A DNA stretch of 64,000 nucleotides, taken from assembly GCF_027257875.1 (NCBI RefSeq), contig NZ_JAPVQY010000005.1, positions 151,816-215,815 of the forward strand, given 5' to 3'. Under the pieces are notes generated by a model. It had not been told where the DNA came from, made no database searches, and worked only from the letters and a program-made list of their open reading frames with translations. This DNA comes from Burkholderia sp. IMCC1007 (lineage in GTDB: Bacteria > Pseudomonadota > Gammaproteobacteria > Burkholderiales > Burkholderiaceae). This document shows, piece by piece, positions 7,936 through 18,801 of this stretch (position 1 is its first letter; every line of letters begins with the position of its first letter). The translations under genes were made by a program, and so were the position numbers.

Positions 7936-9210
7936 TCAATTGCGCCGGGCGCCGATCCGCAGATAAAGCAGCGCACCGCCCGCGAGCAGCAGCGGGCACA
8001 GCAAATACCATCCCGTCGTCAGGAACAGCCCGGCCACGGCGACCAGCGATACCGCCGCGCAGCGATACGCGAGGCTGCCGCGCGGCAGCAACTTCAGCGC
8101 GGCGGCCGCACCGAGCCCGTACACCATCACGAAGCAACCGGACGTGACCAGCACGAGCGGTGTCGGCCCGACGTCCGAGAGGGTCGTCGCGGCCAGCGCA
8201 ATGGCCGCGAGCAATGCAATCACGCCGAGGCTGCGACGCGGCACGCCGCCCACTTGGCTGCCTTGCGCAAGCCACGCCGGCAGCGCGCCGTCGCGGCCGA
8301 GCGCCGCACCGAGCTTGGCCGCGCCCGCGAAATACGCATTCATCGTGCCGAGCGTGAGCAGCAGCGCGGCTGCCGCTGCCAGCACCTGCGCGTGACCGCC
8401 GATGCCGCCCGCGATCAGTTCCGCAAGCGGCGCACCCGATGCGCCGGCCGATGGCCCGAGCACCGCGACGCTCGCGGCGGCGACCGACAGATACAGCAGG
8501 CCGACGACCACGACCGCGATGCCGGCCGAGCGCGGCATGTCGTGCGCGGGCCGGCGAAATTCCGCGGCGAGGTGCGTGATCGCTTCCCAGCCCGCGAAGC
8601 TCCACACGAGCAGCGCGGCGGCCTGGCGGACCGCGAGCCAGCCGTGCGGCGCGAACGGATGCAGGTTCGCCGCGCGCGCATGCGGCGCGGACGCGAGCAC
8701 GGCGGCGAGCAGCAGCGTGACGAGCAGCGCCGACAACACGAGCTGCATGCGGCCCGACACGGTAACGCCGAAAGCATTCGCGGCCGAGACCGCGGCGATC
8801 AGCGCGACGGCCGTGACGACGACGGTCGTGGGGCCGCCGCCCGTGACGGCCGCGACGTACGCGCCGCCGAACATCGCGGCGGCCGGCGCGCCGGCCGGCA
8901 CCGCGAAATAGAAGCACCAGCCGACGATCGCCGCGGCCTTCGGCCCGAATGCGCGTCGTGCATAGGTCGATACGCCGCCGGCATCGGGATAGCGCGCGCC
9001 GAGTGCGGCGAAGGTCGCCGCAAGCGGCCCCGACAGCACGACGAGCGCGGCCCACGCGAGCAGCGAAGCCGGGCCCGCGACTTCGGCGGCGAGCGCGGGC
9101 AGTGCAATGACGCCGGTGCCGAGCACCGCGCCGATATACAGCGCAGCGCCCTGGAAAATGGTCAACGAGCCGGCGTGATGAACGGCGGGCGAATCGGCAT
9201 GCGATGGCAT
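7936..9210 (-). CDS. APC-family amino acid permease
   Basis: A 424-residue inner-membrane transporter of the amino acid/polyamine/organocation family, with about 12 hydrophobic segments. The first helix holds the substrate-backbone motif GAVLGTGVIALPA, and a later helix has WSFAGWEAITHLAAEFRRPAHDMPRS, typical of YjeH/YhdG-like carriers. The ATG start (MPSHADS) has GGAG 10 bp upstream. A GTG seven codons earlier has no ribosome site. It stands alone between the toxin-antitoxin pair and lhr. Substrate is unknown; a neutral amino acid exporter or importer is possible. Confidence 0.88.
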   Translation of the reverse strand: MPSHADSPAVHHAGSLTIFQGAALYIGAVLGTGVIALPALAAEVAGPASLLAWAALVVLSGPLAATFAALGARYPDAGGVSTYARRAFGPKAAAIVGWCFYFAVPAGAPAAAMFGGAYVAAVTGGGPTTVVVTAVALIAAVSAANAFGVTVSGRMQLVLSALLVTLLLAAVLASAPHARAANLHPFAPHGWLAVRQAAALLVWSFAGWEAITHLAAEFRRPAHDMPRSAGIAVVVVGLLYLSVAAASVAVLGPSAGASGAPLAELIAGGIGGHAQVLAAAAALLLTLGTMNAYFAGAAKLGAALGRDGALPAWLAQGSQVGGVPRRSLGVIALLAAIALAATTLSDVGPTPLVLVTSGCFVMVYGLGAAAALKLLPRGSLAYRCAAVSLVAVAGLFLTTGWYLLCPLLLAGGALLYLRIGARRN

Positions 9211-9341
9211 GAAGGGATGTCTCCGGAACACGTGTGTCGGGCATGGATGCCCGTACGTCGAATCGTTCGATGCTATCCGAACGCGCGCGACGCTGCAGCC
9301 CGGCGTTCAGTAGTCCGCGACGTGTCGCCTGTCAGTCGCTG

Positions 9342-12300
9342 TCAGTAACGGCGCGCGAGCCGCAGGCGCGCATCTTCGCGCGCGGCGGGCGTCAGGTCGG
9401 GCACGTAGTGGAACGTGCCCGATACGAGCGACGCGACGGGAACGCCGTCGCGGAACAGCACGCGATTGCCCGCGAGCGCGGGCACCTTGTCGCCGGGCAG
9501 CAGCGTGCCGGCGAGGTTCAGCGGATCGGCGCCGGTCACGCACACGTACTGGCCGTCGCCCGGCTGCCGGCGCAGTTGGCGCAGGACCGGGATCGCTTCG
9601 GGCAGCGCGAACTGCTCGCCCGCGAGCCCGGCAACGAAGCGCCCGCCGCGAATCTCGCCGCGCGCTTCGAGACGCTGCAGGACCCGCACGAGTTCGCGCC
9701 AGCTCGGCAGCCAGTCGGCTTCGCGTTCGAGCAGCCGCCAGAACACGACGCCATAGCGGCGCAGCAGCGTCCACACGATGTGTTCGAGCGCTTCGGGGTC
9801 GGTCGCGGCCATCCCGCGTTTCGGCGCCGGCGCGTCGTCCGGCGGCGCCACGCGTTGCACGAGCGCCCAGCGGCCCGCATCGTCCATGCCGCCGATCAGC
9901 GCGCCGCCGCGCCGCGTGCGCGGCGCATAGGTCGCGCTGCGCTTGACGGCCGGCCTCAGCAGCGCACGCAAGCCCGCGAAGCTGTCCGCGTTCACGAGGC
10001 CGGCCGACACCAGTTCGCCGAGCGCCTGTTCGAGCTCGACGGGCAGCATGTGCAACTCGTCGAGCAGCGCATCGAAGAACATCGCGCCGTGCGCGGCAAG
10101 CGCATCGCGCACCTGCGTCGCGCGTGCGGACAGCGCCGGTTGCGCATCGGGGTCGCGCAGCGCCTGCCATGCGCCGAGGTGGCGGCGCGGCAGCAGCACG
10201 ACCGGCGTCGTCTTCACGGGCGTGCCGGCCGCGCGTGCCGGTGCACCGATGCGGGTCCACACGAGCTTGCCCGAGCGGCACAGCTCGTCGAGGCCGCCGG
10301 CCGTGTAGTCGGTCAGCCGTGCTGGCAGCAGCGCGTCTTCCCATGCGCCGGCCGCGGCTTCGTAGCCTTCGAGCTGTTCGACGACGGCCGCGAGCGCGTC
10401 GCGGCCCGAGCCGCGCGTGTCGGGTGTCAGGTGTTGCCAGTGAAACAGGAAGCGCATGAAATCGGCACGCTCGACCGGTTCGATCTCGCGGCGCAGCCGC
10501 TTGACCGTATAGCGATGAATGCGCGCGAGCAAGTGGCGTTCGCACCATTCATCGACTGTCGCGCCCGGCGTGAAGCGGCCGCGCATCACGTAGCCTTCGC
10601 GTTCGAGCGTCGCGAGCGCGGTTGCGATCGCGGTAGGCGGCAGGCCGAGCGGCTGCGCGATCGCATCGAGCGCAAGCGGCCCGAAGCCCGTTAGCCGCGC
10701 GCGGATCACGTCGACGAGTGCGGCATCGGCTTCCCACGGCTGCGCGCAGGCGGCCGGCACTTTCAGCACGGGCGCCGTGCGCGCGTCGGGGTGCAGCGCG
10801 CGCAGGCAGACCAGCCGTTCGACCGGCACCCACAGCGCCGCGCCATCCGGCGTAATCAACTTCGTCGCGCGCCGGCGTTCGGCCAGCTCCGCGAGGCGCT
10901 CGGGCCAGCCCTCGTGCGCGTGCGCTTCGTGATCGGCGACGCAGGCGAGCGTGAGCAGCGCGTCGTGCATTTCGTCGGCGTCGCGCACGAGCGGCCATGC
11001 TTCGTCGCGCACGGCATCGATCGCATCGGCGTCGAGCGCGCCGAGATCGTCCGCCGATTCGGGGTCGCTCCAGCGGCGCGCCTGCACGGCCTGCGTGCGG
11101 CGTTCTTCGATCGGCGCGTCGTCGAGGAACGCATACGGCTTCGCGTTCAGGATTTCGGCCGCGAGCGGCGACGGCGCGGGCAGGTCGCGCGCGACCAGCT
11201 CGATCGCGCCGCTTTCGATCCGGCGCAGCAGCGCGAGCCAGCCGTCGGTATCCATCGCGTCGTGCAGGCAATCGTCGAGCGTCTGGTCGACGAGCGGGTG
11301 GTGCGGGATCTCGCGTTCGCCGACGACGTTCTCGAGGCATGCGGCCTGATCCGGGAACACGCTCGCGAGCAGATCCTCGCTCTTCATCCGCTGCAGTTGC
11401 GGCGCGGTGCGCCGGCCGCCGGTGAAGCGCGGCAGCGCGAGCGAGGTCGTCGCGTTCCAGCGCCAGCGCACGCCGAACAGCGGTGCGTCGAGCAGCGCCT
11501 GGACCAGCACGTGCTCGGCGCTGGCCGAGCGCAGGTAGCGCCACACTTCGTCGAGCGCGAAGCTGTGCGCGAGCGCCAGCGACAGGATGATCGCGTCGTC
11601 GGTCGCGGCCGCCTGCAGCTCGAAGTTGAAACTGCGGCAGAAGCGCTTGCGCAGCGCGAGCCCCCATGCGCGGTTGATGCGGCTGCCGAACGGTGAATGG
11701 ATCACCAGCTGCATGCCGCCCGATTCGTCGAAGAAGCGCTCCATCACGAGCGTGTCCTGCGTCGGCAGCGCGCCGAGCGCGGCGCGCGTGCGCGCGAGGT
11801 ACTCGGCGATCTGGCGTGCCGCGTCCGGGGCCAGGTGCAGATCGTCGGCGAGCCAGCGCAGTGCCGGCGCGAGGCGACTTTCGGCGGTGCCGGCGACGGT
11901 GGCGGGGACGTCGGCACCGCTTTGCGCGGTAACGGCGATCGTGCCGGCATCCGCGCGTTTTTTGGCGTTGCGGCGCGCGCCCGGTTTCCCGGCTGCGTCG
12001 CTGTTGCCGTTTTCGTCGCCGCCCGCACGCTTGCGCGCACCGGCCTTCGCGAGCCGGTCGCCTTCGGCGAACAGCGCGTCGAGCCGGGCGCGCAACCGGC
12101 CGACGGCCGCCGACAGCTCGTCGCTGCGCCCGGGCGCCTCGCCGAGCCAGAACGGGATGCTCGGCGACTGGCCTTGCGCGTCCTCGACCCGCACGCGGCC
12201 CGTCTCGACGCGAATGATCCGGTACGACTGGTTGCCGAGCTGGAACACGTCGCCGGCCAGGCTCTCGACCGCGAAATCCTCGTTGACGGTGCCGACCTGG

Positions 12301-13868
12301 ATGCCCTGCGGTTCGAGCAGCACCGCATAGTCGGCCATGTCGGGGATCGTGCCGCCGGACGTCGTCGCGGTCATCATCGCGTTGCGGCGCCCGCGCACCG
12401 TGCCGCCGACCACGTCGCGGTGCAGATACGCGCCGCGCACGCCGCGGCGGCTCGTGAAGCCTTCGGCGAGCATCTTGATCACGTCGTCGAAGCGTTCGCG
12501 CGGCAGCTGCGCGTACGGCGCCGCGCGCGTGAAGCTCGCATACAGCGCGTCTTCCTGCCATTCCGCGCACGCGACTTCGGCGACGATCTGCTGCGCGAGC
12601 ACGTCGAGCGGCGCGTCCGGAATCCGCAACGCATCGAGTTCGCCGCGTTGCACGCAGTCGAGCAGCGCCGCGCATTCGACGAGCTCGTCGCGCGACAGCG
12701 GGAAGAGGCGCCCCTTCGGCACGCCGCCGACGTGGTGCCCCGAGCGGCCGACGCGCTGCAGGAACGGCGCGATGCCGCGCGGCGAACCGACCTGGCAGAC
12801 CAGATCGACGTCGCCGATGTCGATGCCGAGTTCGAGCGACGCGGTCGCGACGAGGAGCTTCAGTTCGCCGCGCTTCAACCGCTGTTCCGCTTCGAAACGG
12901 TGTTCTTTCGCGAGACTGCCGTGGTGCGCGGCGATCGCGTCCTTGCCGAGGCGCTCGGCGAGATGGCGCGCCATGCGCTCCGCGGTGCGCCGCGTGTTCA
13001 CGAACACGAGCGTCGTGCGATGCGCGGCCGCGAGCGCGGCGATCCGGTCGTACACCTGTTCCCACACGTCGGTCGCCATCACCGGTTCGAGCGGTACGTT
13101 CGGCAGTTCGAGCGCGAGGTCGCGTTCGCGCGTGTGGCCTGTGTCGACGATCGTGCACTCGCGCGGCGCATCGGCCGGGCCGCCGACGAGAAAGCGTGCG
13201 ACCGCGTCGATCGGCTTCTGTGTTGCCGACAGCCCGATGCGCGGCAGCGTGCTGCCCGTCAGCGCGTCGAGGCGTTCGAGCGACAGCGCGAGATGGCTGC
13301 CGCGCTTGGACGATGCGAGCGCGTGGATCTCGTCGACGATGACCGAGCGCACGCCCGACAGCATCTGCCGCCCCGATGTCGACGACAGCAGCACGTACAG
13401 CGACTCGGGCGTCGTCACGAGAATGTGCGGTGCGCGCTTGCGCAGCGCCGCACGTTCGGCCTGCGTGGTGTCGCCGGTGCGCACGGCGGTGCGGATCTCC
13501 GGCACCGGCAGCCCGAGTTGCGCGAGCGATTGGGCGATGCCGGCGAGCGGCGCGTCGAGGTTCACGTGGATGTCGTTCGACAGCGCCTTCAGCGGCGACA
13601 CGTACACGACGAGCGTCGCGTCGGGCAGCGCGCCGTCGTGCGCGAGCGCATCGCGCACGAGATCGTCGAGCGCGCACAGGAACGCGGTGAGCGTCTTGCC
13701 GGAGCCGGTCGGCGCGGCGACGAGCGTCGAGCGGCCGGCCTTGATGTGCGGCCACGCGAGCGCCTGCGCACCGGTCGGTGCGGCGAACGCGCGGCGGAAC
13801 CACGCGGCCACGGCCGGGTGGAACACGTCGAGCGCATGGGCGGCGGGGCGGGTGGCGGTGACGTCCAT
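9342..13868 (-). CDS. lhr: Large DEAD/DEAH-box helicase Lhr
   Basis: A 1508-residue superfamily 2 helicase, close to the 1538 residues of E. coli Lhr. Walker A APTGSGKT is at residues 52-59 and DEIH at 179-182. Further motifs include TTPESLYVLL, VFVNTRRTAERMA, ATASLELGIDIGDVDLVCQ and QRVGRSGH. These are followed by the Lhr-core winged-helix/beta-barrel region and the long Lhr C-terminal extension with winged-helix repeats. A lysine- and alanine-rich linker lies near residues 600-660. Lhr unwinds RNA:DNA hybrids 3'-5' and has been linked to repair and rRNA metabolism. Many long open frames on the other strand are shadows of its GC-rich codons. Confidence 0.96.
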   Translation of the reverse strand: MDVTATRPAAHALDVFHPAVAAWFRRAFAAPTGAQALAWPHIKAGRSTLVAAPTGSGKTLTAFLCALDDLVRDALAHDGALPDATLVVYVSPLKALSNDIHVNLDAPLAGIAQSLAQLGLPVPEIRTAVRTGDTTQAERAALRKRAPHILVTTPESLYVLLSSTSGRQMLSGVRSVIVDEIHALASSKRGSHLALSLERLDALTGSTLPRIGLSATQKPIDAVARFLVGGPADAPRECTIVDTGHTRERDLALELPNVPLEPVMATDVWEQVYDRIAALAAAHRTTLVFVNTRRTAERMARHLAERLGKDAIAAHHGSLAKEHRFEAEQRLKRGELKLLVATASLELGIDIGDVDLVCQVGSPRGIAPFLQRVGRSGHHVGGVPKGRLFPLSRDELVECAALLDCVQRGELDALRIPDAPLDVLAQQIVAEVACAEWQEDALYASFTRAAPYAQLPRERFDDVIKMLAEGFTSRRGVRGAYLHRDVVGGTVRGRRNAMMTATTSGGTIPDMADYAVLLEPQGIQVGTVNEDFAVESLAGDVFQLGNQSYRIIRVETGRVRVEDAQGQSPSIPFWLGEAPGRSDELSAAVGRLRARLDALFAEGDRLAKAGARKRAGGDENGNSDAAGKPGARRNAKKRADAGTIAVTAQSGADVPATVAGTAESRLAPALRWLADDLHLAPDAARQIAEYLARTRAALGALPTQDTLVMERFFDESGGMQLVIHSPFGSRINRAWGLALRKRFCRSFNFELQAAATDDAIILSLALAHSFALDEVWRYLRSASAEHVLVQALLDAPLFGVRWRWNATTSLALPRFTGGRRTAPQLQRMKSEDLLASVFPDQAACLENVVGEREIPHHPLVDQTLDDCLHDAMDTDGWLALLRRIESGAIELVARDLPAPSPLAAEILNAKPYAFLDDAPIEERRTQAVQARRWSDPESADDLGALDADAIDAVRDEAWPLVRDADEMHDALLTLACVADHEAHAHEGWPERLAELAERRRATKLITPDGAALWVPVERLVCLRALHPDARTAPVLKVPAACAQPWEADAALVDVIRARLTGFGPLALDAIAQPLGLPPTAIATALATLEREGYVMRGRFTPGATVDEWCERHLLARIHRYTVKRLRREIEPVERADFMRFLFHWQHLTPDTRGSGRDALAAVVEQLEGYEAAAGAWEDALLPARLTDYTAGGLDELCRSGKLVWTRIGAPARAAGTPVKTTPVVLLPRRHLGAWQALRDPDAQPALSARATQVRDALAAHGAMFFDALLDELHMLPVELEQALGELVSAGLVNADSFAGLRALLRPAVKRSATYAPRTRRGGALIGGMDDAGRWALVQRVAPPDDAPAPKRGMAATDPEALEHIVWTLLRRYGVVFWRLLEREADWLPSWRELVRVLQRLEARGEIRGGRFVAGLAGEQFALPEAIPVLRQLRRQPGDGQYVCVTGADPLNLAGTLLPGDKVPALAGNRVLFRDGVPVASLVSGTFHYVPDLTPAAREDARLRLARRY

Positions 13869-14180
13869 CGGAGCGTTGAAATGGGGTGCGAGCGCGCGGG
13901 CGGCCGTGCGTGAATCGTCAGTGTGCCAGACGACGCGTGCGCGTGCCGGGCGTCGCGAGCGGCGTGAGCGCGCGCGTCGTCGATACGGATGAAGATGGGG
14001 CGCGGCGCGCGCGATTCAATAGGCGTGCGCGGGAGGGGCGTTCGCGAATCGCGGGGGCCGTTCAGATGGAGGGAGAAGCGAAGAAGCGGTCGGCGACGCG
14101 CGTCGCGGTGCGCGCGCTCGGTTCGCTGCGCGACATCGCGTGACATCACGCGGCATTACGCGCCCCCGACGCGGTTCCGT

Positions 14181-14240
14181 GCGACGGCACGCGATGGCAC
14201 GCGGTGGCACGCGGTGGCACGCGACCGCACGCGACTACAC
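14181..14240. repeat. Degenerate 10-bp tandem repeat upstream of lhr
   Basis: Six consecutive 10-mers of the form GCGRYGGCAC (two identical GCGGTGGCAC copies in the centre, the outer ones degenerate). They lie between lhr and the downstream end of the next minus-strand gene. The rest of 13869-14180 holds no gene that I can support and must contain the lhr promoter; no clear -35/-10 pair was seen. Confidence 0.85.
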
Positions 14241-14254
14241 GGGCCTACCCACGT

Positions 14255-14779
14255 CTACACCCGATGCAGCCAGCCGAGCCACGATTCGAGCAGCGGTGCG
14301 CGTGTGCACAGCGATTGCGCGAGCCACAGCGTACCGCCCCATGCGGCAGCCACGACGATCAGGTCGCAATGGCCGCTGTTCCACAGGTTGAGCGAGTGAC
14401 GCCGCCAGATCCACGGCACGCCGAGCGGATTCGGCCAGTCGGCGAGCAGGTGCATCACGCCGCCGCATGCGAAGCCGAACAGCGGTGCCGCCCACAGCGG
14501 ATGCGGATGATGGGTGAGCCCGTGCCATCCGAGCGCGAGCAGCGCGATCCAGCCGATGCCCCAGTGCGTGACGGTGCGGTGCGTGATCCACAAGCGGCGC
14601 TTGCGCGACCACCATGCGAGTTCGAGCCAGTCGGGCGCGGTGCCACCCGCGACGCCTGCCGCGAATGCGGCGAGCATGCCGGTGTGCCAGAGGCCCGTTG
14701 CGCCGGTTTGTGCGACGAGGACGGCGGCTGCGACGCCGGCCGCGATGCCGGTCGCATGATGTGCATTGTGTGAGGCCAT
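14255..14779 (-). CDS. YdjM-like membrane-bound metal-dependent hydrolase
   Basis: A 174-residue membrane protein with four to five hydrophobic segments. It has the histidine/aspartate pattern of the LexA-regulated YdjM (DUF457) family: HNAHHATGIAAG at the N-terminus, GGTAPDWLE, THRTVTHWG and GGVMHLLADWPNPLGVPW. The family is annotated as metal-dependent hydrolases by its His/Asp motifs, but its reaction is unknown. The ATG at 14779 was chosen because conservation begins at MASHNAHHA; an upstream ATG would add 15 Arg-rich residues. Confidence 0.8.
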   Translation of the reverse strand: MASHNAHHATGIAAGVAAAVLVAQTGATGLWHTGMLAAFAAGVAGGTAPDWLELAWWSRKRRLWITHRTVTHWGIGWIALLALGWHGLTHHPHPLWAAPLFGFACGGVMHLLADWPNPLGVPWIWRRHSLNLWNSGHCDLIVVAAAWGGTLWLAQSLCTRAPLLESWLGWLHRV

Positions 14780-14902
14780 ACGAAGCGAGACGAGAAAGCG
14801 TGAAGCGGCGCGCAAACGCAGCAAATGATGCGGTGCGAAATCGGGGCGCTATCTTCGCAGATACACGTGTGCCGCGCGCGCCCGACTGCAGGTTTTTTTT
14901 CG

Positions 14903-14931
14903 TGCGTCGCGCGCGCGGCGCGCACGACGCA
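14903..14931. other. 29-bp near-perfect dyad beside an A/T run
   Basis: Two 14-base arms (TGCGTCGCGCGCGC and its complement with one mismatch) surround a single central base, with T8 immediately to the left (14893-14900). It lies in the 397-bp divergent gap between the YdjM-like gene and ggt. It may form a strong hairpin or serve as a regulator site. Apart from this and the mini-frame at ggt, I see no gene in 14780-15162. Confidence 0.5.
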
Positions 14932-15162
14932 ACTTTCGGTTTTTGTGCAGTGCGCGATCGCGTACGACGCATGAAATTTCGACCGATCCGTGTGGCCGTT
15001 TTTTACTCGCGAGCACGCGGCGCCGCACACAATTTGCGCGTTTCGCCGCGCGCCACGTGTTCGACCCTCTTTGTGCCCCTATACTACGAAACCGCACGTG
15101 GCCGTCGGCGTGCCAGCGGCCATAAGCGGATCAGGCGCCTTTCCTGCCTGAAGGAGATCCAT

Positions 15163-15176
15163 ATGGGGGACATGCA

Positions 15177-15180
<4 letters not shown>
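15163..15180 (+). CDS. Possible 5-codon leader frame overlapping the ggt start
   Basis: The best ribosome site here, AAGGAG at 15151-15156, is 6 bp before an ATG that opens a five-residue frame (Met-Gly-Asp-Met-Gln). Its TGA overlaps the ggt ATG as ATGA. The ggt start itself has GGGGG at 15166-15170. Ribosomes could initiate at the mini-frame and re-initiate at ggt, or the G-run alone may serve ggt. Whether this peptide is made is unknown. Confidence 0.35.
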
Positions 15181-16898
<1,718 letters not shown>

Positions 16899-16952
16899 CG
16901 TTGGCGTGTAGCATGCGCGTTCGCGAAAGCGGTCGCGCATGCGGTTGCACGA

Positions 16953-16968
16953 CCGGGTGTTCACCCGG
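16953..16968 (+). terminator. Hairpin after ggt
   Basis: A perfect CCGGGTG-TT-CACCCGG stem lies 55 bp past the ggt stop. It has no U-tract, so termination is suggested by position only, between ggt and the convergent hydrolase gene. Confidence 0.4.
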
Positions 16969-16980
16969 CCGTGGAATGCA

Positions 16981-17040
16981 TCGCATCACATCGCATCACA
17001 TCGCATCACATCGCATCACATCGCATCACATCGCATCACA
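16981..17040. repeat. Perfect 10-bp tandem repeat, six copies
   Basis: TCGCATCACA repeated six times without a mismatch, between the convergent ggt and hydrolase genes. It is non-coding and therefore free to vary in copy number; a good strain-typing locus. Confidence 0.97.
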
Positions 17041-17086
17041 TCGCTCGCTCGCGCCGGCGATGCGATGCGTTCACGTGTTCACGTGT

Positions 17087-18010
17087 TTACGCGGTCGCGC
17101 CGATGAAGCGGGCGATTCGCTTCGTCACTGCGTCGGGCGCATCCTCGAAGCAATAGTGCCCGACACCCGCCAGCCGCTCGACGGGCGCCGACGGAAACAG
17201 CGCGGTGAACAGCGGCAGGAAATGTTCGGCGCCGAGCGTTCGATCGGCGTCTCCCCAGATCGCGAGCGCGGGCTTTGCGCGGATCGCGCGTAGCGCCGCC
17301 GCGTCGGGTTCCTCGAACCGGTGCAAGCCGGCGGCAAATCCCCGCGCCCAGCCGATCGCGCCGAGGCAATCCGCCGGTCGTGCGAACGGCGCGCCATATG
17401 CGGCGAGCCACGTATCGGTGACGATCGCGTGATTCTCGAAACCGTTCAGCTTCAGCGTGCTCAGGATGTTGAAGCCGAGCTGCCCGAGCACCGTATCGAG
17501 CGAGCCGTCGGCCGCCGCGCGCATGATCCACTGGAACCACGGCGCATCGCGACCGTTCGCGCTCGAGCGCTCGCCGAGATCGGGCTGGCCGAACGGCGTC
17601 GGCCCGTTCGCCGACACGATGCGCCGGATACGGTCCGGATGACGCGCGGCGAGCCCCATGCCGACCGGGCCGCCGAAGTCGTGCATCACGAGCGTCACGC
17701 GATCGAGATCGAGCGCGACGACGAAACGTTCGAGGTTGTCGATATGGTCTTGCAACCAGTAGTTGCGTTCCTGAGGTGTTGCGCTTTTGCCGAATCCCAT
17801 GTGATCGGGCACGACGACGCGGTGGGTCGAGCGCAACGCGCCGATCAGATGACGAAACAGATAACCCCACGTAGGTTCGCCATGCAGGCACAGGATGGTC
17901 TCGCCGTCGCGCGGCCCTTCATCCACGTAGTGCATGCGGAACCCGGACGCGTCGTTGAAGTGCGGGGCAAATGGAAAAGTACCGTCGAACGTGGCATCGG
18001 GCGGGATCAT
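17087..18010 (-). CDS. Haloalkane dehalogenase-like alpha/beta hydrolase
   Basis: A 307-residue cytoplasmic alpha/beta hydrolase with the haloalkane-dehalogenase signature HGEPTWGYLFR (43-53) and an aspartate nucleophile, Asp111 in VMHDFGGPVG. An acidic residue in IWGDADRTLG and the catalytic His in GVGHYCFEDAP complete the triad. The residue after the nucleophile is Phe rather than the Trp that usually helps bind halide, so true dehalogenase activity is uncertain; an epoxide or ester substrate is possible. The ATG has AAGGAG 7 bp upstream. It is divergent from hxlR, with two copies of a shared operator in its promoter, so control by that regulator is likely. Confidence 0.85.
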   Translation of the reverse strand: MIPPDATFDGTFPFAPHFNDASGFRMHYVDEGPRDGETILCLHGEPTWGYLFRHLIGALRSTHRVVVPDHMGFGKSATPQERNYWLQDHIDNLERFVVALDLDRVTLVMHDFGGPVGMGLAARHPDRIRRIVSANGPTPFGQPDLGERSSANGRDAPWFQWIMRAAADGSLDTVLGQLGFNILSTLKLNGFENHAIVTDTWLAAYGAPFARPADCLGAIGWARGFAAGLHRFEEPDAAALRAIRAKPALAIWGDADRTLGAEHFLPLFTALFPSAPVERLAGVGHYCFEDAPDAVTKRIARFIGATA

Positions 18011-18037
18011 CGAACGCTCCTTCGTGGGTGAGGGTTT

Positions 18038-18054
18038 GGTTTCAAGTTGAAACC
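18038..18054. promoter_or_regulatory. HxlR-type operator, copy 1
   Basis: Perfect palindrome GGTTTCAAGTTGAAACC, 28 bp upstream of the hydrolase start. The same 17-bp pattern recurs at 18075 and 18276. Confidence 0.8.
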
Positions 18055-18074
18055 ATAAAGAGCGTAGGGCATGC

Positions 18075-18091
18075 GGTTTCAACTTGCAACC
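18075..18091. promoter_or_regulatory. HxlR-type operator, copy 2
   Basis: GGTTTCAACTTGCAACC, a near copy of the palindrome at 18038 with its centre 37 bp away. Together they could seat two dimers over the hydrolase promoter. Confidence 0.7.
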
Positions 18092-18275
18092 GAGCGATTC
18101 GCAACTGCACGGCCGAATATCCGCGCGGTGAGATGCCCGCCGCGCAATGAGGACAGAAAAGCTGCGCGCTTCAGAGTGAAAACCTATTCGGTGGCAGTCC
18201 AATACCGGCGGCGGATCCCGCTTTGTTCGTGCTGCGCGAACAGTAACGGCGTGACGATTGATTTCCGATAGTGTT

Positions 18276-18292
18276 GGTTTTATATTGAAACC
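18276..18292. promoter_or_regulatory. HxlR-type operator, copy 3
   Basis: GGTTTTATATTGAAACC, the same 17-bp dyad with an AT-rich centre, 38 bp before the hxlR start. This suggests autoregulation. The TATATT centre might double as a -10 element. Confidence 0.7.
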
Positions 18293-18330
18293 TTCCGTAG
18301 CAGTGACCAACCGCCGCCCGGCCCACATCG

Positions 18331-18780
18331 ATGACGCGACGAACGACCCACGAAGACTCCCTCTGCGGCGTTGCGCGCCCGCTGGACGCGATCGGCGACT
18401 GGTGGTCGCTGCTGATCGTGCGCGATGCGTTCGACGGCCTGCGCCGTTTCGGCGAATTCCAGAAAAATCTCGGCCTGGCGAAGAACATCCTCGCCGCGCG
18501 TTTGCGCAACCTCGTCGCGCACGGAATCATGGACATGGTGGCGGCCGCGGACGGCGGCGCGCATCACGAGTACGTGCTGACCGAAAAGGGGCGCGGCCTG
18601 TTTCCGCTGCTCGTCGCGCTGCGGCAGTGGGGCGAGGCATTCTTCTTCGAACCGGACGAGGCGCACGTGCTGCTCGTCGATCGTAAATCCGGCTTGCCCG
18701 TCAGGAAACTGGAGCTGCGCGCGCAGGACGGCCGCGTGCTCGGCCCCGAGGATACGGTCGTGCTGCCGCCACCCGACTGA
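18331..18780 (+). CDS. HxlR-family transcriptional regulator
   Basis: A 149-residue winged-helix regulator. The family signature is clear: a lone Cys near the N-terminus in SLCGVARPLDAIGDWWSLLIVRDAF, then FGEFQKNLGLAKNILAARLRNLV and the wing HHEYVLTEKGRGLFPLLVALRQW. HxlR proteins often sense aldehydes, quinones or oxidants through that Cys. Divergent orientation and the shared GGTTTCAA dyads indicate that it controls itself and the alpha/beta hydrolase. The inducer is unknown, perhaps the hydrolase substrate. Confidence 0.9.
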   Translation: MTRRTTHEDSLCGVARPLDAIGDWWSLLIVRDAFDGLRRFGEFQKNLGLAKNILAARLRNLVAHGIMDMVAAADGGAHHEYVLTEKGRGLFPLLVALRQWGEAFFFEPDEAHVLLVDRKSGLPVRKLELRAQDGRVLGPEDTVVLPPPD

Positions 18781-18801
18781 CGCACGGCGTGCGCGCACGC
18801 A

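Noticed and set aside
11697-13913. 738-residue plus-strand frame opposite lhr
   Set aside because: Arg/Ala/Glu-rich shadow of GC-rich codons on the antisense strand; lhr motifs on the other strand are unambiguous.
16981-17040. Tandem repeats as a CRISPR array
   Set aside because: Units of 8-10 bp directly abut each other with no spacers; the same holds for 14181, 56691 and 63351, and no cas genes are present.
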